This document shows positions 1 to 4,284 of a stretch of 6,056 bases of DNA, piece by piece; the first letter of the stretch is position 1; the number at the start of each line of letters is the position of its first letter. The notes beneath the pieces are model-generated. The model was not told the origin of the DNA. It searched no databases and saw only the letters and a program-made list of their open reading frames with translations. The DNA is from Deltaproteobacteria bacterium (GTDB lineage Bacteria; Myxococcota_A; UBA796). The position numbers were made by a program, and so were the translations under genes. The stretch is taken from assembly GCA_002707085.1 (NCBI GenBank), contig PALY01000090.1, positions 1 to 6,056 of the forward strand. The letters run 5' to 3'.

Positions 1-2525
1 TACGAAAGCTTTAACTTTGCGGGTTTCTTCTTGGGTGCTTCAGCTTCCGCAGGCTCTGGGGTCGGCGCCACGGGTTCGGGAGGCGGATCCGGATTCAATG
101 GGGGTTCAGTGACCATATCGTCCGTCGACTCACCGCTTACTGAACTCTCCTCAGCGTCCGCACCATCTACTCCATCAGAGCCAATTCCATCGTCGTCGAA
201 ATCATCGTCGAAATCATCATCAAAATCATCGTCGTCAAAGTCATCGTCGTCGAAGTCACCCACCCCTATCGGCTGGGAAAGCTTGGCCATCATGTCTTCT
301 CGACGCTGTTCCGCTTCATCATCGGAAGTGCCTGACTCTGCATCACCTGTAGCGCCTGCAGCGGCTACCGGTTCATGAACAGTCTCAAAGTCGACCTCGT
401 CCAAATCTTCGACAGCTTCTTCATCCAAAGGCAAAGGCACAATGGTGTCTGCTTCCAATGAAACTGGAATCGATGCAGCCGAAAAGGTCTCGGTTTCATC
501 ATCGGTTGAACCATATGGTTCTACCGCTTCTGTTTCCAAATCAACAATCGCGTCCGGGTCCAGATCAGGAAGAGTGATGGGTTCCGGCTCATCCATACTC
601 TTCTCCAAAGCTTGGAGAGAACTCGGATCAATTTCTGGCATTTGAACAGATGGCAAAGGCGCAGCGTCACCGACAGACGGTTCGTCTGGAGTACTGACCG
701 CAGCCTCACGTTCAGCGACAACTTGATCAATGATCGAACCACCCGATTCGTCTGCCACTGGTGGCTTCGCCTTGGGTGAAGCTTTCGACTTGTCAGAACC
801 AAAACGCCCAAAGAGAGCGCCCAACAAGCCGCCCCCCTCTTTCTTAGCCTTCTTCTCTTTCTTCTTGGCAACCTTCTTCACAGCTTTCTTGACGGCTTTC
901 TTTTTCTTCTTGCCGTCACTCGCTGCAGGCGCTTCCTCTACTGGCGCTGCAGGAGGAGGCTTGCCACCCTCTTCAGCACCTTGCTGACGCATGATCTTTG
1001 GAGAAACAGCGCCCTTTGATCCGGCCACTTCAGAATAGTTACGAACTGTAATCGCGGTCTGCTTACCCGTTGCCGGCTCCATAGCGGAGACATGCAACAT
1101 CCCATTGGTGTCGATCTGGAAGGTCACTTCGACCTTGGTTTCCATTCTTGGAGCCGGCGTAAGCCCACTCATCACGAACTCACCCAAAAACTCATTGGAT
1201 TCGGCATTTCGTGCCGAACCTTGCCGCACAGTGATTTGTACCGAAGCCTGTTGCGCTTTCGCTGTCGCAAAGACACGGGAAGCGGAAGCAGGAATGGTGC
1301 TGTTCCGTGTGATGATCGGCTGAAACATGCCACCCGCTGTATCGATCCCTAAATCAAATGGCGTCACGTCTATCAGTACGGCAGGCTGAATGTCTGAATC
1401 AACTTCTAGGCTGGATGCATGTACAGCCGCCCCCATCGCCACGACCTCTTCAGGGTGAACACTGCGACTGGGTTCTTTACCAAAAGCATCCGAAATTGCC
1501 TGTCGAATGGCTGGCATGCGCGTTTGACCACCAACCAAGATAATCTCATCCACATCTTCTATGGACAGTTTGGCATCATCAACAGCATTTACCGTCACCG
1601 CCATGGCCCGATCAATGTAGTCTTGAACCAAGGATTGAAGTGTCGCCCTGTCCATCACCTCATCGACAGAGTGGCCACCGGAAATCTGAGGGATTGAGAT
1701 ATCCACATTCTCAGTGAACGATAGCTCGCACTTGGCTCTCTCTGCAGCATCCTTAAGTCGGTGCAGTGCGACCCGATCCTCTCTCAAATCGGTGCCGTGC
1801 GCCACCTGAAACCGTTCGGCCAACCAATCGACAATGCGATGGTCAAAATCTTCGCCACCAAGGTAGGTGTCCCCCAAGGTCGCAAGCACCTCGTACACAC
1901 CCTTGGACAAACGAAGAACACTTACATCAAAGGTTCCACCACCCAAATCGAAAATGACCAAAGTACGATCGATCTCTTTGCGAAACCCGTAAGCAAGCGC
2001 CGCAGCCGTTGGTTCATTCAACACGCGCTCACAGTTGAGTCCAGCCTGCGAGGCGGCCTCCATCGTGGCAGCTCTTTGACTGTGATTAAAGTACGCTGGA
2101 ACCGTGATCACAGCACCATCAACGGGTCCTTCCAGCGCTTTCTCGGCCATCTCTTTTACAGCCCGAAGAATATGAGCGCTCACTTCCACCGGTGAAAGAG
2201 AGGCTGAACCCAAATCCACCATGCAAGTACCATCATCTGCTTCGCTGATACCGTATCCGACACGACCCTTGGCTTCGTTCACCTCAGGGGCTTCATATCG
2301 CCTTCCCAACAGTCGTTTTACAGAGAATGCCGTGCGGGCAGGATCGGTAATCAGGAGGCTCTTACACGCCTGCCCTACTTTCACGTCTCCATCATCGCCG
2401 ACCCAAACCACCGATGGGACAACCTTGTATCCGCGCGCATCTTCCAACATGCGCGGCCGACCATCCGTCAACACTGACACCGCAGTGTTGGTGGTTCCCA
2501 AGTCGATGCCTATGACATTTCCCAC
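1..2525 (-). CDS. Hsp70-family (DnaK-like) chaperone, lidless with long acidic C-terminal tail; 3' end at window edge
   Basis: Hsp70s are ATP-driven chaperones that bind hydrophobic peptides. I read 841 residues. The ATPase domain (about 1-382) has phosphate-1 motif GIDLGTTNTAVSV (from residue 6), K70 in SVKRLLGRR, P143 and R151, E171 in LNEPTAAALAYG, phosphate-2 motif DLGGGTFD (193-200) and adenosine motif LVGGQTRMP (330-338), so ATPase residues look intact. The linker is VLIDV (383-387). The beta substrate-binding domain runs to about 500, with TPFDLGI, NSTIPASAS and GMLHVSA. The helical lid of DnaK (about 638 aa in E. coli) is not recognisable; a low-complexity tail replaces it. The GTG start is chosen because AGAAGG lies 7 nt upstream; an in-frame TTG at 2558 would add 11 residues but lacks that support. 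The gene lies 74 nt behind purF on the same strand, probably cotranscribed. The codon after S841 begins TA, so it may be a stop. The lack of a lid, and of dnaJ or grpE nearby, argues for a specialised paralogue rather than housekeeping dnaK. Family is certain; client and role are unknown. Confidence 0.96.
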   Translation of the reverse strand, partial: MGNVIGIDLGTTNTAVSVLTDGRPRMLEDARGYKVVPSVVWVGDDGDVKVGQACKSLLITDPARTAFSVKRLLGRRYEAPEVNEAKGRVGYGISEADDGTCMVDLGSASLSPVEVSAHILRAVKEMAEKALEGPVDGAVITVPAYFNHSQRAATMEAASQAGLNCERVLNEPTAAALAYGFRKEIDRTLVIFDLGGGTFDVSVLRLSKGVYEVLATLGDTYLGGEDFDHRIVDWLAERFQVAHGTDLREDRVALHRLKDAAERAKCELSFTENVDISIPQISGGHSVDEVMDRATLQSLVQDYIDRAMAVTVNAVDDAKLSIEDVDEIILVGGQTRMPAIRQAISDAFGKEPSRSVHPEEVVAMGAAVHASSLEVDSDIQPAVLIDVTPFDLGIDTAGGMFQPIITRNSTIPASASRVFATAKAQQASVQITVRQGSARNAESNEFLGEFVMSGLTPAPRMETKVEVTFQIDTNGMLHVSAMEPATGKQTAITVRNYSEVAGSKGAVSPKIMRQQGAEEGGKPPPAAPVEEAPAASDGKKKKKAVKKAVKKVAKKKEKKAKKEGGGLLGALFGRFGSDKSKASPKAKPPVADESGGSIIDQVVAEREAAVSTPDEPSVGDAAPLPSVQMPEIDPSSLQALEKSMDEPEPITLPDLDPDAIVDLETEAVEPYGSTDDETETFSAASIPVSLEADTIVPLPLDEEAVEDLDEVDFETVHEPVAAAGATGDAESGTSDDEAEQRREDMMAKLSQPIGVGDFDDDDFDDDDFDDDFDDDFDDDGIGSDGVDGADAEESSVSGESTDDMVTEPPLNPDPPPEPVAPTPEPAEAEAPKKKPAKLKLS
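189..257 (-). repeat. In-frame FDDD/FDDDD tandem repeat in the Hsp70 tail
   Basis: Residues 757-779 are an Asp followed by five consecutive units of Phe plus three or four Asp (F758, F763, F768, F772, F776). Unit lengths are 5, 5, 4, 4 and 4 residues, that is 15 or 12 nt. Both GAC/GAT and TTC/TTT codons are used, so the DNA copies have diverged while the protein pattern is kept. On the plus strand it appears as TCGTCGAAATCATCG-like repetition. Confidence 0.9.
369..578 (-). repeat. Degenerate pair of acidic motifs in the Hsp70 tail
   Basis: Residues 650-670 and 696-719 share the pattern (I/V)-x-L-P-(D)-L-D-x-x-A-(I/V)-x-D-L-x(5-8)-E-P. The first copy contains LPDLDPDAIVDLE and the second LPLDEEAVEDLDE. 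Each could be a short linear binding motif inside a disordered tail. The match is by eye and the composition is biased, so common origin is uncertain. Confidence 0.35.
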
Positions 2526-2599
2526 AAAGCTACCTTCTGTTGGGGCGAATTGTATCAACCTTCGGGCGTTCAGGCCGCAATTATCAATGGCAATTTCTC
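2526..2599 (-). other. purF-Hsp70 intergenic gap
   Basis: This is a 74-nt gap with no stem-loop plus T-run, so readthrough from purF is expected. A TACAAT hexamer (2549-2554, minus) preceded by TTGA resembles a sigma-70 -10 element and would place a start just ahead of the ribosome binding site. I could not find a well-spaced -35 for it. An internal promoter is possible but weak. Confidence 0.4.
2533..2538 (-). promoter_or_regulatory. Ribosome binding site of the Hsp70 gene
   Basis: AGAAGG on the minus strand, 7 nt before the GTG at 2525. It decides between this GTG and the in-frame TTG at 2558, which lies upstream of the site. Confidence 0.75.
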
Positions 2600-4039
2600 T
2601 TAGGCCTTCTCGGTCGGCGAATCTTCAACAAATAATGGCATCTGCTTGCGCGCCCCTTCCGGAACAGGATCGATTGGATAGTCCCCTGTAAAACAGGCTT
2701 CACAGAACCGTCCCGCATCCTCGCCTTCTGACCTCCGTAATGAGGCAATGGAAAGGTAGCCAAGGGAATCAGCGTTCAAATATTCACAGATACCTTCCAC
2801 TCCCATACGGGTGGCGATCAATTCATCTCTGGTGGGCGTATCAACGCCGTAGTAGCAACTTCCCACCGTCGGTGGCGCCGTGATGCGAAGATGAATTTCC
2901 GTAGCACCATGGTCACGCAACATCCGTACGACTTTGCGCAAAGTCGTTCCTCGGACCAGCGAATCATCCACCACAACCACTCGTTTACCAGCAATGACAC
3001 TCTTGATCGGAGAAAGTTTTAGCTTCACGCCGAAATCGCGGATTTGCTGAGACGGTTCAATGAATGTCCGTCCCACGTAATGGGAACGCATCAACCCAAG
3101 CCCATAGGGAATTCCAGATTCCTGGCTGTAGCCAAGAGCGCCCGGAACGCCCGAATCTGGGACAGGGATCACCACATCTGCTTCGATTGGATGTTCTTCA
3201 GAGAGCAATTTTCCAAGGCCGATTCGTGTGTCATACACAGGCCGCCCAAACACAGTAGAGTCAGGGCGAGCAAAATAAATATGTTCAAAAACGCACGCGC
3301 GCCGTGGTCGTCTTGGAAATGGTCGCAACGACTGCTCCCCATCCCCATCGACGATGACCATCTCACCAGGTGCCACCTCACGGACCAATTCTGCACCCAT
3401 CAAACCGAGCGCACATGTCTCTGATGCGACCACCCAAGCATCGCCTCGTTTGCCCAAAACCAATGGGCGAAAGCCCCAGGGGTCACGAACCGCCACCATC
3501 GTATTCTCGGTCATCAATACCAATGAATAGGCGCCCTCTACCCGCAGCAGTGCATCCACCAGCCGATTGATAAAGGTCTCTTGTGTCGATCCCGCAATCA
3601 AGTGAAGAATCACCTCGGTATCGGAAGACGTGGCAAAGATACTTCCTTCCGCTTCCAATTCGTCGCGCAACTGCGTGGCGTTCACAATGTTTCCGTTGTG
3701 CGCCACTGCGAGCTGACCATCACGGTATCGGACGACAAATGGCTGTACGTTCCGTAAGGAAGCTTCACCCGACGTGGAATACCGGACATGGCCTATCGCC
3801 ATGTTCCCAGTCAAGTTGGCCAACTCTTGTCCGCCAAAAACATCACCGACAAGACCTCGTCCCCGAGAGGCACGAATCAATCTGCCATCCGATGCGGCAA
3901 TACCTGCACCTTCTTGCCCTCTATGCTGAAGGGCGTGAAGCCCCAGGTAAGCCAGATTTGCAGCCTCAGAGTCACCAAAGATTCCAAACACACCACATTC
4001 ATCGCGGAAAGCATCTGGCCGCAAGGTATCACTGGTCAT
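2600..4039 (-). CDS. purF: Amidophosphoribosyltransferase (glutamine PRPP amidotransferase)
   Basis: PurF makes 5-phosphoribosylamine from PRPP and glutamine, the committed step of de novo purine synthesis, in the cytoplasm. The 479-residue protein has an N-terminal Ntn-type glutaminase domain and a C-terminal type I phosphoribosyltransferase domain. C15 in DECGVFGI is the catalytic Cys, exposed after removal of a 14-residue propeptide. Other glutaminase landmarks are GHVRYSTSG (83-91), NGN (115-117) and RDPWGFRPL (185-193). The PRPP loop is VVVVDDSLVRGTT (354-366). C249, C395, C446 and C449 match the four [4Fe-4S] ligands of Bacillus-type PurF, so an oxygen-sensitive cluster is likely. The ATG at 4039 is the only possible start: no ATG, GTG or TTG lies between it and the upstream in-frame TAG. 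It has only a weak GAAG as ribosome binding site and overlaps the stop of the leader ORF. The usual neighbours cvpA and purL are absent here. Confidence 0.98.
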   Translation of the reverse strand: MTSDTLRPDAFRDECGVFGIFGDSEAANLAYLGLHALQHRGQEGAGIAASDGRLIRASRGRGLVGDVFGGQELANLTGNMAIGHVRYSTSGEASLRNVQPFVVRYRDGQLAVAHNGNIVNATQLRDELEAEGSIFATSSDTEVILHLIAGSTQETFINRLVDALLRVEGAYSLVLMTENTMVAVRDPWGFRPLVLGKRGDAWVVASETCALGLMGAELVREVAPGEMVIVDGDGEQSLRPFPRRPRRACVFEHIYFARPDSTVFGRPVYDTRIGLGKLLSEEHPIEADVVIPVPDSGVPGALGYSQESGIPYGLGLMRSHYVGRTFIEPSQQIRDFGVKLKLSPIKSVIAGKRVVVVDDSLVRGTTLRKVVRMLRDHGATEIHLRITAPPTVGSCYYGVDTPTRDELIATRMGVEGICEYLNADSLGYLSIASLRRSEGEDAGRFCEACFTGDYPIDPVPEGARKQMPLFVEDSPTEKA

Positions 4040-4152
4040 GCTGACTTCAATTCGAGGGACTCGAAGTTCAAATCGCTAGGGCGCAATGAAGAGACACTCA
4101 AAGACAGAGTGAAACGACTCTGCCTTGATCTGATGTGGACGATTGTCCTCAT
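4036..4152 (-). CDS. Putative 38-aa leader peptide translationally coupled to purF
   Basis: I do not recognise this product. The ORF begins with ATG 5 nt after a GAGGAG Shine-Dalgarno, the best ribosome binding site in the window, and ends in a TGA that shares ATGA with the purF start. purF itself has only a weak site, so ribosomes finishing this ORF could restart on purF. The peptide is 38 residues, starts MRTIVHIRSRQ and ends LELKSA. It has nine Ser, six Leu and five Arg, with AGG or AGA Arg codons at positions 2, 8 and 10. It has no membrane segment, Cys or known motif. Two perfect inverted repeats lie within it. It may act through its translation and not its product. It could still be a chance ORF; the ribosome binding site plus the ATGA overlap is the case for it. 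Confidence 0.55.
   Translation of the reverse strand: MRTIVHIRSRQSRFTLSLSVSSLRPSDLNFESLELKSA
4051..4065 (-). promoter_or_regulatory. Small hairpin just before the purF start
   Basis: TTCGAG-TCC-CTCGAA on the minus strand is a perfect 6-bp inverted repeat with a 3-nt loop. It ends about 11 nt before the purF ATG, inside the leader ORF. In RNA it could partly hide the purF initiation region, and ribosomes translating the leader ORF would unfold it. No T-run follows, so it is not a terminator. Confidence 0.4.
4105..4122 (-). promoter_or_regulatory. Inverted repeat in the purF leader
   Basis: CAGAGT-CGTTTC-ACTCTG on the minus strand is a perfect 6-bp inverted repeat with a 6-nt loop. An overlapping pair CACTC (4111-4107) and GAGTG (4099-4095), 7 nt apart, competes for the same bases, so two alternative stems are possible. 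It could be an RNA switch or a DNA operator. Such short repeats also occur by chance. Confidence 0.3.
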
Positions 4153-4157
4153 ATTAG

Positions 4158-4163
4158 CTCCTC
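4158..4163 (-). promoter_or_regulatory. Strong ribosome binding site of the leader ORF
   Basis: GAGGAG on the minus strand, followed by CTAAT and the ATG at 4152. It is close to the Shine-Dalgarno consensus at good spacing, and it is much better placed for the leader ORF than for purF, which begins 118 nt further on. Confidence 0.65.
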
Positions 4164-4226
4164 AACCAGCTGGGTTCGGGAGGCCATGTCTACCATGTTT
4201 GCTACCAATGTGCCGGGCCGTATTTG

Positions 4227-4255
4227 AGTAAATGTGGATGTACCATCGACAGCAA
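4227..4255 (-). promoter_or_regulatory. Candidate sigma-70-like promoter for the purF unit
   Basis: TTGCTG (4250-4255) and TTTACT (4227-4232) on the minus strand are separated by 17 nt. They match the -35 and -10 consensus at 3 of 6 (TTG) and 4 of 6 bases. Transcription would start near 4220, giving a leader of about 70 nt before the small ORF. This is the best pair I found, but it is only moderate. Confidence 0.3.
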
Positions 4256-4284
4256 GCGAACCCTTACTGCGATACGTTCAGCCC

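Larger units (their letters stand above)
3..1025 (-). other. Low-complexity C-terminal tail of the Hsp70 (residues about 501-841)
   Basis: This part of the Hsp70 has no sequence resemblance to a DnaK lid. In order: a Pro/Ala/Glu linker (about 515-538); a Lys/Ala/Val block (539-562, nt 840-911) of the KKAVKKAVKK type, like histone H1-like or nucleic-acid-binding tails; a Gly-rich hydrophobic patch GGGLLGALFGRFG (564-576, nt 798-836); an acidic, Pro/Ser-rich stretch (about 577-756); FDDD repeats (757-779); a second Pro/Glu-rich stretch; and a basic end KKKPAKLKLS (832-841). The charge order is basic, hydrophobic, acidic, basic. Reading in the Hsp70 frame is uninterrupted, so it is one protein and not a frameshifted lid. 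Disorder is inferred from composition. Confidence 0.85.
4153..4284. promoter_or_regulatory. Divergent control region between the purF unit and the lipoprotein gene
   Basis: This must hold both promoters. For the rightward gene two weak options exist: TTGCTA (4199-4204) with TATTTG (4221-4226) at 16 nt, and TCGACA (4246-4251) with GATACG (4271-4276) at 19 nt. The second would start transcription almost at the ATG. The pentamer TACCA recurs at 4191, 4203 and 4241 on the plus strand, with no clear spacing rule. I see no purine riboswitch core. Confidence 0.45.

Noticed and set aside
189..257. CRISPR-like array
   Set aside because: Repeat units are only 12-15 nt, contiguous, without spacers, and encode an in-frame protein repeat.
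31..378. Plus-strand Ser/Lys-rich ORF of 115 aa
   Set aside because: It is the antisense of the acidic Hsp70 tail; the SSSKS repeats are the complement of the FDDD codons, and it has no supporting ribosome site or domain.
521..871. Minus-strand Arg/Leu-rich ORF of 116 aa
   Set aside because: It is an alternate frame of the Hsp70 tail, where the Hsp70 frame is continuous and matches the rest of the protein.
2556..2558. Upstream TTG start for the Hsp70 gene
   Set aside because: It is in frame, but the AGAAGG site lies downstream of it and fits the GTG at 2525, which also gives the usual short lead-in to GIDLGTT.
2526..2599. Rho-independent terminator between purF and the Hsp70 gene
   Set aside because: There is no GC-rich stem followed by a T-run on the minus strand.
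3788..4231. Plus-strand ORF of 147 aa across the purF start and control region
   Set aside because: It is antisense to the PurF glutaminase domain and the leader ORF, with no recognisable protein features.
4040..4284. Purine riboswitch ahead of purF
   Set aside because: I could not find the three-stem core with its conserved loop bases; only short local inverted repeats are present.
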